Below are positions 6,898 through 13,683 of a DNA stretch of 17,889 nt, piece after piece (within the stretch, counting starts at the first letter, position 1; each line of letters begins with the position of its first letter). The translations under genes and the position numbers were made by a program. This stretch comes from JAXJSP01 sp036310005 (GTDB lineage Bacteria > Bacillota > Clostridia > Oscillospirales > Acutalibacteraceae), in the NCBI GenBank assembly GCA_036310005.1, contig JAXJSP010000053.1, forward strand, positions 1 to 17,889, read 5' to 3'. The notes beneath the pieces were generated by a model, which ran no database searches, was not told the DNA's origin, and saw only the letters and a list, made by a program, of their open reading frames with translations.

Positions 6898-7747
6898 ATT
6901 TTGATGTAAAGCCGATTAGTTGTAACCATCTTTTTACTTCTTCAAGCCAGCGATGATTATATATATTACACTCCATACTTGACTCACCTTGCGGCAAAAC
7001 CTGTGCATCACATGTAGATAAACCATGTCTACCGTAAGGATAAATATGTAATTCAAAAGGTATTTTGCATTTTTCAAGAGCCGATGCATAAATCAGACTG
7101 TTTCCAACAGGAACACTATTATCTTCAGTTGTATGCCACAAAAAAGTAGGAGGCGTTTTTTCACTTACAAGCCTGTCAGTAGAAAATTTATTAATATCTT
7201 CATCGGTAAGTTCTTTTTTACCTGATACACGCTCAAAACTAACTTTGTGAATAAATCTTTCTTCGGCGCTAATTACAGGATAACATAAAACACATGCGTT
7301 TACTCCCTTGCTTTCAGGAAAAACTTTTCTGACTTCATCGCAATCAAAACTGTTAGTATAATGTGATGCCAGATGTCCGCCTGCTGAAAAACCGATTATA
7401 ACTAATTTATCAGTATCAATATTCCACTCATCTTGTTTTGAATAAATCAATTCAATCAACGCCGCAATTTCAATTAATTGTGTAGGAAAAGAATGATTTA
7501 CAACAGAATAGTTTATGATGAAAGTATTATAGCCTTCGGATAAAAAATTCAACGCTATAGGTTCAGCCTCTAATCTTGAACATTGCATATACGCACCGCC
7601 CGGACAAATAATCATAGCCGGGCGCTTTTGATTCTCTTTGCCGATTTCAGACATATTAGTTTGTAAATACATTTCAACTACAGGGTCTGTATCATCAGGC
7701 AAAACATCAGTAAATATCTCTTTTAAGTGAATTTTTTCAACAATCAT
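6896..7747 (-). CDS. Alpha/beta-hydrolase, esterase of BD-FAE/acetyl-xylan-esterase-like type
   Basis: Serine hydrolase of about 283 residues, probably cytoplasmic (no signal peptide), acting on ester groups such as acetyl groups of oligosaccharides. In the longer 286-residue count: oxyanion motif CPGGAY (51-56), nucleophile elbow GFSAGG (Ser124), acid Asp212 in HTTEDNSVP, and His244 in PYGRHGLS. The substrate is not predictable. The first in-frame GTG (7756) overlaps the ribosome site GGAG, so ATG 7747, 10 nt after it, is chosen. The stop codon of the D-lactate dehydrogenase gene is 15 nt upstream, so the two are cotranscribed. The gene ends in the terminator shared with the convergent PQ-loop gene. 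Confidence 0.85.
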   Translation of the reverse strand: MIVEKIHLKEIFTDVLPDDTDPVVEMYLQTNMSEIGKENQKRPAMIICPGGAYMQCSRLEAEPIALNFLSEGYNTFIINYSVVNHSFPTQLIEIAALIELIYSKQDEWNIDTDKLVIIGFSAGGHLASHYTNSFDCDEVRKVFPESKGVNACVLCYPVISAEERFIHKVSFERVSGKKELTDEDINKFSTDRLVSEKTPPTFLWHTTEDNSVPVGNSLIYASALEKCKIPFELHIYPYGRHGLSTCDAQVLPQGESSMECNIYNHRWLEEVKRWLQLIGFTSK

Positions 7748-7762
7748 TAAAATCACGCTCCG

Positions 7763-8767
7763 CTATTGTTTATTTTTATAACATAATTCGTTATTGCATT
7801 TTCCGGTTGAGTTTAACTCTATCAAATTATTAATAGTTGTTTCTGCGATATTTTCAAGGGCTTCCTGAGTTAAAAATGCCTGATGTGATGTAACAATTAC
7901 ATTCGGCATTGAAATCAGGCGCGCCAATGTATCATCTTCCATAATATGACCGGAGTTATCTTCAAAAAACAAATCTGATTCTTCTTCATACACATCAAGA
8001 CAAGCAGCCCCGACTTTACGAGATTTTATTCCCAAAAGTAATGCTTCCGCATCAACTAAAGCACCGCGTGAAGTGTTTAATAAAACAACTCCTTGTTTAC
8101 AAATTGAAAGCGCTTTTTCATCAATTATATGATAGGTGTCTTCTGTTAAAGGACAATGTAATGAAATTATATCGCTGTTAATAAAAAGTTCTTCTAATGT
8201 AACATATCTGACGGTATCTCCGTTATCTAATCTGTCAACCGGATACTTATCATACGCTAATACTTTCATTCCAAAACCACAGCATATATCTATAAACGCT
8301 CTTCCAATACGACCTGTACCTATAACCCCCACAGTTTTTCCGTGTAAATCGAAGCCCGTAAGACCTGATAGGCTAAAATTAAAATCGCGCGAACGAATAT
8401 ATGCTTTATGAATTCTACGTATTGAAGTAAGCAGCATAGCAATTGTATGTTCCGCAACAGCATAAGGAGAATACGCGGGTACATGTACGACGTGCAATTT
8501 ACCGCAAACATGCTTCATATCTATATTATTAAAACCGGCACAGCGTAACGCTATTGTTTTAACTCCGAGTTCACATAATCTGTCTATGACACTTGAATTA
8601 ACAGTATCGTTTACAAAAACGCAGACAGCATCCTGTCCTTGTGCTAATTCTACAGTATCTTCATTCAGTTTCGTTTCATAATATTTAATTTTTATATCAA
8701 ACTGATTCGCATATTTATCAAAAGACGGTTTATCGTATTGTTTTGCATCAAAAAAAGCAACTTTCAT
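7763..8767 (-). CDS. ldhA: D-lactate dehydrogenase (D-isomer 2-hydroxyacid dehydrogenase family)
   Basis: Reduces pyruvate to D-lactate with NADH, a fermentative sink for electrons in the cytoplasm. Numbering from the upstream Met (336 residues): RCAGFNNID (77-85) and SPYAVAEHT (102-110) of the substrate domain, Rossmann GTGRIG (152-157) with Asp175 selecting NAD, catalytic Arg236 in NTSRG, the DVYEEE segment (260-265) with the acid Glu, and His297 in SHQAF. This set, and the start MKVAFFDAKQYDK, fit LdhA rather than phosphoglycerate dehydrogenase. ATG 8773 lies only 2 nt after AGGAGAG, while ATG 8767 has 8 nt from GGAG, so 8767 is chosen. The gene heads an operon with the esterase, an unusual partner. 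A close 2-hydroxyacid dehydrogenase with another keto acid is possible. Confidence 0.88.
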   Translation of the reverse strand: MKVAFFDAKQYDKPSFDKYANQFDIKIKYYETKLNEDTVELAQGQDAVCVFVNDTVNSSVIDRLCELGVKTIALRCAGFNNIDMKHVCGKLHVVHVPAYSPYAVAEHTIAMLLTSIRRIHKAYIRSRDFNFSLSGLTGFDLHGKTVGVIGTGRIGRAFIDICCGFGMKVLAYDKYPVDRLDNGDTVRYVTLEELFINSDIISLHCPLTEDTYHIIDEKALSICKQGVVLLNTSRGALVDAEALLLGIKSRKVGAACLDVYEEESDLFFEDNSGHIMEDDTLARLISMPNVIVTSHQAFLTQEALENIAETTINNLIELNSTGKCNNELCYKNKQ

Positions 8768-8788
8768 TTTCATCTCTCCTTTTTTTGT

Positions 8789-8818
8789 ATTATAACCTAA
8801 GTATGGTTAAAAAATCAA
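8789..8818 (-). promoter_or_regulatory. Promoter of the ldhA-esterase operon
   Basis: TTGATT (8818-8813), 18-bp spacer, TATAAT (8794-8789), 22 nt upstream of the ATG at 8767. No clear Rex-type operator is visible nearby. Confidence 0.6.
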
Positions 8819-8854
8819 ATATTTATCATAATATAATTCAAACATTTGTATTTG

Positions 8855-8899
8855 AAAAAAACAAAAGCACCTCAATGCAAAAATGTGCATCAAAGTGCT
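8855..8899 (-). terminator. Terminator of the choloylglycine hydrolase gene
   Basis: Positions 8866-8879 pair with 8886-8899 in a 14-bp stem with three or four G-U pairs and a 6-nt loop. On the minus strand TTTTGTTTTTTTC follows. Confidence 0.82.
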
Positions 8900-8916
8900 A
8901 ATAGTAAACAGATATA

Positions 8917-9891
8917 CTAATTCTGATTTTTTATTTGCTGTGTCCGTATAAAAGGATACACAACGAGGGTATCTCCGTCAAGATTTTCCTTATGCATATC
9001 AATCCGGGTTATTTGACGATTTTCGTATGTTGTATAATAATAAATTCCTTTATCTGCATTACAACAGGAAGTATAAATAGTCATCTCAAGTTGACCGTCT
9101 CCGACATCGCAACAGCCTCTTTGTTGTTCAACAGAACCTAATATATGAAAGATTTGCGACAGTCCTTCTTCATCCTTATTTGAAGAGACGGAGTTAAGTT
9201 TAGTAAAAGCCGCTCTTACAAAACGCGACTGCGATGATAAATCTCCGGGCAAACCTAAACCACCCATTCCCCTGCTATAAGCTTTTAAATCAAGTTTTTT
9301 TGAAAAACTATTATTAGGTGATTTCGCAGATAGATGCATATAGTTATTAAGATTAAACATCTGTATATCAAACGGAGGATCATTAGCAAGTACCCCTGCT
9401 TGATTTTCATATATCGCAAGTCCGCCTCTCAGCGGTTCAACGGTTACTGCAGAATTCTTATCAGCAATTATCCAATGCAAATTTGCAGCAGGCAATTTAT
9501 CGCTGAAATCAATATCGGCAATATTAAGATTTTTTAGTAATTCACAAGCTTCCGATACATCCTTACAGGATGACAGTATTAAAGGTATCATCTCAAAAGG
9601 AGCAGCGTTATTTTTTTCGGGCATAACATCAGGATAATAAGCGCTGTTAACAAAATTCAGCCCCGCCATGCAAAGTCCATTTTCGTTTACAGCATCATAA
9701 TAAAGCGGATAATTATCGCTGATGCAAGCAACACCGAGCATAGCATAATGGTTCTTTTTTTCATTAAAATACCTAAACGACAAAGGAAAATTTCTCGGAG
9801 TAAAAACTATATGCTCTCCGTAAGAAAATTCATAGTCAAGATTTCTTCCAAAAAAGAATGAGTCACAATTATAAGTAACTGCTGTACACAT
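8917..9891 (-). CDS. Choloylglycine hydrolase family protein (bile salt hydrolase/penicillin V acylase)
   Basis: N-terminal nucleophile hydrolase of 324 residues that splits an amide bond; bile salt hydrolases free glycine or taurine from conjugated bile salts in the cytoplasm. After loss of Met1, Cys2 (MCTAVTY) is the nucleophile. Other expected active-site residues are present: Arg16 and Asp19 in GRNLDYE, Asn79 in AGLNF, Asn170 in LANDP and Arg223 in SQSRFVRA. The sequence SRGMGGLGLPGDLSSQSR (206-223) is the conserved segment that precedes the active-site Arg in bile salt hydrolases. No signal peptide. GAGGTGG precedes the ATG by 4 nt. The gene is single, with its own promoter and terminator. 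A penicillin-V or acyl-homoserine-lactone acylase specificity cannot be excluded. Confidence 0.88.
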   Translation of the reverse strand: MCTAVTYNCDSFFFGRNLDYEFSYGEHIVFTPRNFPLSFRYFNEKKNHYAMLGVACISDNYPLYYDAVNENGLCMAGLNFVNSAYYPDVMPEKNNAAPFEMIPLILSSCKDVSEACELLKNLNIADIDFSDKLPAANLHWIIADKNSAVTVEPLRGGLAIYENQAGVLANDPPFDIQMFNLNNYMHLSAKSPNNSFSKKLDLKAYSRGMGGLGLPGDLSSQSRFVRAAFTKLNSVSSNKDEEGLSQIFHILGSVEQQRGCCDVGDGQLEMTIYTSCCNADKGIYYYTTYENRQITRIDMHKENLDGDTLVVYPFIRTQQIKNQN

Positions 9892-9923
9892 TTTGCCACC
9901 TCAAAGTAATTAGTATCACTTAA

Positions 9924-9952
9924 ATTATACCCACAAATATAACAGTTTTCAA
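9924..9952 (-). promoter_or_regulatory. Promoter of the choloylglycine hydrolase gene
   Basis: TTGAAA (9952-9947), 17-bp spacer, TATAAT (9929-9924), 33 nt before the ATG at 9891. Confidence 0.72.
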
Positions 9953-10013
9953 TATTAAAGAAGAAATTCATTATAAGTCTGATACTCTTGCGACAATTTT
10001 AAACATTAATTTA

Positions 10014-10040
10014 AATTAAAAAGTTGTACCCTTTTTAATT
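10014..10040 (-). terminator. Weak AT-rich terminator candidate after the GH20 gene
   Basis: AATTAAAAAG (10014-10023) pairs with CTTTTTAATT (10031-10040) around a 7-nt loop and overlaps the GH20 stop codon at 10039-10041. The stem is AT-rich and the following T run is broken, so read-through toward the choloylglycine hydrolase gene is possible. Confidence 0.4.
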
Positions 10041-11394
10041 ACACCTCAATTTGTTTTTTTGTCCAGCCGCAATCTTCGTAAGTATTGCCTTCAAAACTGA
10101 TTCTTCTGAGCATAACTGCCGCTCTTTCATATTCGGAACAGCAATCACCCCAAACAAAAGTTTTTGCACCTAAACATTCAGCACAGTCCACAATGCTTGG
10201 TGTATATTTATTCAATGTGTGCCAGGTGGTAAGCATTATTCCAAACATATTATTTTGAGTAACAGTTTTTATATAAGCAGCGTAGTTTTCTTTCTCATAC
10301 CAAGGAGCGCCCATACAATCACGACCGCAGTTTTTAAGTGAATCGAGTGTAGGAATCGGTGTGTCCTTGCAGTCATACTGCCAGTCAATAAATATAGTAG
10401 ATTTTGATGTCGCGTTACGCAAAGCCTCTACTTCATCAGCCTCACCGAATGCGGCAAGACAGTCCGGATATTGTTCCTTTTGCAAAAGCATATCTACCCA
10501 CATCAACGGGCGTCTGCCCTCGCTTTCAACTTCTTCTGTAAGTTTTTTAAGGTATTCAGGCAAATAATTTTTACGCAATTTATCATTTCGTCCGATAAAA
10601 TGAGCCTCGTCGCAACCAAGATGGAAATATTCTCCGTCGCCGAACAACTCATAAAGTTCTTTGCGTACTTGACTTAATAGTTTAAATGTATTATCTGAAA
10701 GTATGTTCCATGCCCAACCGTCAGGCGTAAAAAGTTCTTGCAAAGCAGGGTTTTGATCAAGCACCACATGTTTACCGTAACAACTTCTCGATGCAGGAGC
10801 ATGTCCCAACTGATTGAACATAGGTATTGGTTCAATTCCTAAATCTTTACATTCATCAATTAATTCTTTTACTTCATCTTTTGTAAAAGCATTGGGCCAC
10901 GCAAGTTCCTTTAAACAGTCGTATTTAAGCATACCCCAGAACTCTATAACAATATGTGTGTATTGACACATAGCAGAAAGCCTTATAATTTTTTTGATGA
11001 AATATAAATCGTTTTCAGGAAAAACACAAATATGTATCATTCTGTTTTTTATTAAGTATTGACTGTTTTCTTCAGTGTGCTTAACTTTAATTTTATTATC
11101 CTCATATTCAAATTTTAAAAGCAAAGCAAAAAAACCGCGCATAAGACCGCCATAATTTTCTCCGACAATGCTAATACCGTTGCTGTCAACCTTTAAAGCA
11201 AACTCACAACCCTGTGACAACACAGGCAATTTAGTTGTACCGATTTGAAAAATATACTTATCTGTTACCAGAAAGTCAATTTTACCTTTACCCAAAGTAA
11301 AACTTTTCCATAATTTATTTACCGTCTTATTGTCCATTTGATTAAAAACAGTTGCGTTTATGTTGCTATCAATAAAATAATAATTATTATTCAA
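10039..11394 (-). CDS. Glycoside hydrolase family 20-like enzyme (beta-N-acetylhexosaminidase type)
   Basis: Predicted to remove terminal N-acetylhexosamine from glycans. The 451-residue protein has an N-terminal alpha/beta domain of about 110 residues ending GGLMRGFFALLLKF, then a TIM barrel. In the barrel, YFHLGCDEAHFIG carries the adjacent Asp-Glu pair (Asp262/Glu263 from the chosen start) used in substrate-assisted catalysis. Further barrel signatures are PMFNQLGHA and TTWHTLNK. No signal peptide, so it acts on imported oligosaccharides. The start is TTG 11394: GAGGTG is 6 nt upstream, while the longer frame to 11457 runs through this site and the promoter. It diverges from an AraC regulator, with a dyad between them. 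Relatives act on diverse hexosaminides, so the exact substrate is open. Confidence 0.8.
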   Translation of the reverse strand: MNNNYYFIDSNINATVFNQMDNKTVNKLWKSFTLGKGKIDFLVTDKYIFQIGTTKLPVLSQGCEFALKVDSNGISIVGENYGGLMRGFFALLLKFEYEDNKIKVKHTEENSQYLIKNRMIHICVFPENDLYFIKKIIRLSAMCQYTHIVIEFWGMLKYDCLKELAWPNAFTKDEVKELIDECKDLGIEPIPMFNQLGHAPASRSCYGKHVVLDQNPALQELFTPDGWAWNILSDNTFKLLSQVRKELYELFGDGEYFHLGCDEAHFIGRNDKLRKNYLPEYLKKLTEEVESEGRRPLMWVDMLLQKEQYPDCLAAFGEADEVEALRNATSKSTIFIDWQYDCKDTPIPTLDSLKNCGRDCMGAPWYEKENYAAYIKTVTQNNMFGIMLTTWHTLNKYTPSIVDCAECLGAKTFVWGDCCSEYERAAVMLRRISFEGNTYEDCGWTKKQIEV

Positions 11395-11412
11395 AATAAT
11401 CACCTCACAATA

Positions 11413-11440
11413 ATTATAATTTACACATAGGTATTTACAA
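11413..11440 (-). promoter_or_regulatory. Promoter of the GH20 gene
   Basis: TTGTAA (11440-11435), 16-bp spacer, TATAAT (11418-11413). It starts a short leader before the TTG at 11394. Its -35 lies 25 bp from the dyad at 11465, a distance at which an AraC-type activator could act. Confidence 0.6.
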
Positions 11441-11464
11441 CTTAAAATACAACACAAAAGGTGG

Positions 11465-11485
11465 ATTATTCAACGCTTGAATAAT
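11465..11485. promoter_or_regulatory. 21-bp perfect dyad, likely operator of the AraC regulator
   Basis: ATTATTCAA-CGC-TTGAATAAT, nine-base arms perfectly symmetric around CGC. It lies in the divergent GH20/AraC intergenic region and overlaps the -35 of the regulator gene (11477-11482), so binding would block the regulator's own promoter. AraC sites are usually direct repeats, so the binder could also be another protein. Confidence 0.55.
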
Positions 11486-11504
11486 TAAGTAGTCGTGTTA
11501 TAAT
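11477..11504 (+). promoter_or_regulatory. Promoter of the AraC regulator gene, extended -10
   Basis: TTGAAT (11477-11482), 16-bp spacer, TATAAT (11499-11504) preceded by TGT. The -35 is contained in the dyad. Confidence 0.7.
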
Positions 11505-11522
11505 AAAATCGAGGTGAAAACA

Positions 11523-12272
11523 ATGTTTTTATACGGAGCAAACCCCATTATTTCAGTTATCGGCGTTGAGCATCTGCATTGGGAAAGCGGTACTTTTGAT
11601 ATAAGTCCGAGAAATTATTCGGCATTAGCATTCAGAATTAAAGGCGACGCAGAAATCACGGTAAAAAATACAAAGTATGTTGCGGGACCGAACAGCGTTT
11701 TATATTTGCCTCAGAACTTGGAATACAAGGCAAATTACACGGATACCGAACTAATTGTAATTCATTTTATAACTAAAAATGATGATTTAATTCCCGAGGT
11801 ATATTCTGCAGAAAACATAGAAGATATTTACAAATTATTTTTGCAAGCGCGAATTTCATGGAAATACAAGAATTACGGTTTTACTCTTAAAATAATGTCA
11901 ACTCTATACTCAATTCTGGAAAAAATTTTAGAAAACAAAGCAAAAATGTATATGCCGCTAAATTTTGTGAATGCGGTTTCCGATATAGTGTCCAACTTTA
12001 AAAGCAGTGATATTTCTGTGAGTCTTATCTGTAAAAATACAGGAATATGTGAAACAAGTTTCAGGGCGTTATTTAAAAAGTATTATGCTAAAACGCCTAT
12101 TGAATTTATAACTGATTTAAGAATAGATAACGCAAAAAATCTTATTTCAAACGGTATTAGCGTTGAAACCGCAGCGTATGAAAGCGGCTTTAACGACCCG
12201 AAATATTTTGCACGAATTGTCAAGAAAAAACTTAATTGTACTCCTCGCGAATTAAAATACTTCGGTAAATAA
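11523..12272 (+). CDS. AraC family transcriptional regulator
   Basis: DNA-binding regulator of 249 residues. The N-terminal half is a cupin-like sensor domain (about 20-90: SALAFRIKGDAEITVKN, then GPNSVLYLPQNLEYKANY). The C-terminal 100 residues hold two helix-turn-helix units: SVSLICKNTGICETSFRALFKKY, then SVETAAYESGFNDPKYFARI followed by KLNCTPRELKYF, the AraC signature. The frame can be extended to GTG 11514, but that codon lies inside the ribosome site GAGGTG, so ATG 11523 is used. It is divergent from the GH20 gene, the usual position for a local regulator of glycan use, and its effector is probably the sugar released or its precursor. The 9+3+9 dyad in its promoter suggests autoregulation. 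Confidence 0.88.
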   Translation: MFLYGANPIISVIGVEHLHWESGTFDISPRNYSALAFRIKGDAEITVKNTKYVAGPNSVLYLPQNLEYKANYTDTELIVIHFITKNDDLIPEVYSAENIEDIYKLFLQARISWKYKNYGFTLKIMSTLYSILEKILENKAKMYMPLNFVNAVSDIVSNFKSSDISVSLICKNTGICETSFRALFKKYYAKTPIEFITDLRIDNAKNLISNGISVETAAYESGFNDPKYFARIVKKKLNCTPRELKYFGK

Positions 12273-12339
12273 TATCTTTGTCGTAAACGGTTAAGTTATG
12301 CAAGTCCTTCTCTTTTACACCGCTTCTTTATTAAAGCAA

Positions 12340-12379
12340 AAAAGCGAACCCTTTTCCTGTTGTTAAAGGGTTCGTTTTT
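12340..12379. terminator. Bidirectional terminator between AraC and GH32-like genes
   Basis: CGAACCCTTT (12345-12354) pairs with AAAGGGTTCG (12365-12374) around a 10-nt loop. T runs follow on both strands (TTTTTATAT plus; TTTTTTGC minus). The rest of 12273-12485 shows no other feature. Confidence 0.85.
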
Positions 12380-12485
12380 ATATATTTTGTGATTGCTATT
12401 TAAAAAAATGTAAAAACCATTAATTTATAATATTTATTGGCAAATCACACCGAATGCTTATTGCATCTTATTTTTTACCTGTTAC

Positions 12486-13682
12486 TTAAAAAATCAAAAT
12501 TCCGTCACTGTTGTTTTGGGCAGTTTTAAATGTCATTCCGCCTGCGTATCCGCCTCTCTTGATAAAACCTATAAATACTATTTTATCATCCCATACAGCG
12601 CCTTTAGGTACAGTACTGCAAGGAATAATTGGATCGTCAGGGATGATCCAGTTACCGAACGGTTCTTTTGAATACATATAGTGCGCTTTTCCGTTTATGC
12701 TGTATATCAGGTAATAATATCCGTTGTACTCAATATAATCGGGACATTCCGGCTGGCTTTTGTCGGTATGAGTATAAATTGGTGTTGCACATTCTTCCCA
12801 CTCGTTTAAGTCTTTTGAAACAAGATGCGCAAGACAACCGTATTCCCCTATGCTTGTAGTAAGGAACATGTGAAAAATTCCGTCTTTGTCCAAAACGACC
12901 TTCGGATCTCTTGCAGAATGTAAATTATACTTTTCAGACAATACCATTGAAAAACTCTTATCTTTGCTGAAATGATAACCGTCATCAGAAACGCAACGCT
13001 TAATAGGAGCGGGAGCCCCATCTGCCATTCTTACAGTATAAAAAAGGTAATATTTATCAGCATTTTTAATAAATGAGCCTGTGCAAATTGATCCCTCTAC
13101 AGGGTTATCTGTTTCTATTGCCATAGGGTGTATCTGCCAGCTTTTAAAATCGGCAGTTGAAATGTGTTCCCACTGATGCGCCCCCAAAGACCACTTACTC
13201 ATATGATGATGGCGGTCTTTTAGATAAAGAACATGAAATCTGTCTTCACACACATATGGCATACAGTCGCCGACAAATACATTTTCTTCAGGTTGCCAAC
13301 CTTCGGCATTTTCAAATTCTCCGATTACAGACGGTAAAGAGCGTACAGGAAGGGTATATTCTTCAACTTGAATTTGTAGTTTTGAATCAAGAGTATCGCA
13401 AACATCAAACAGCCTGTCGCCTGCGGGCCATTCTTCGTCTTTAAGCACAGAGTTTATCCATAGTTCGATTCTGTAAGGCAGAAGTATGATTTCTACTCTG
13501 TCATTTAATTCTGCTTTGGCAGTTAATTTAAGCGGCGGTTTTTCATTAAAATCATAATGCACCTGACAAGTCAATACGCCGCCCTCTGTTTTACAAGAGA
13601 GCGTTTCTTTACCGTCAGAGTCACGGAAAGAAAAATCTGCTTGCTCGCTTAAACTGAACGATAGTTTTAAATTGTTATTCAT
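12486..13682 (-). CDS. GH32-like (clan GH-J) five-bladed beta-propeller glycosidase
   Basis: Likely hydrolyses fructosides or a related ketose-containing sugar. The 398-residue protein has an N-terminal beta-sandwich (about 1-115) resembling the C-terminal module of GH32 enzymes, then a propeller. Candidate catalytic motifs in clan order are VGDCMPY (Asp139, nucleophile position), ARDPKV (Arg258-Asp259, transition-state stabiliser) and PECPDYIEYN (Glu312, acid/base; GH32 enzymes have an EC motif here). The usual WMNDPN is absent, so this is a divergent branch. No signal peptide, so the substrate is intracellular. ATG 13682 starts 1 nt after the kinase stop, and its GGGGGAAG ribosome site lies inside the kinase end, so the two are translationally coupled and should act on the same sugar. 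A GH43-type specificity remains possible. Confidence 0.78.
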   Translation of the reverse strand: MNNNLKLSFSLSEQADFSFRDSDGKETLSCKTEGGVLTCQVHYDFNEKPPLKLTAKAELNDRVEIILLPYRIELWINSVLKDEEWPAGDRLFDVCDTLDSKLQIQVEEYTLPVRSLPSVIGEFENAEGWQPEENVFVGDCMPYVCEDRFHVLYLKDRHHHMSKWSLGAHQWEHISTADFKSWQIHPMAIETDNPVEGSICTGSFIKNADKYYLFYTVRMADGAPAPIKRCVSDDGYHFSKDKSFSMVLSEKYNLHSARDPKVVLDKDGIFHMFLTTSIGEYGCLAHLVSKDLNEWEECATPIYTHTDKSQPECPDYIEYNGYYYLIYSINGKAHYMYSKEPFGNWIIPDDPIIPCSTVPKGAVWDDKIVFIGFIKRGGYAGGMTFKTAQNNSDGILIF

Positions 13683-13683
13683 A

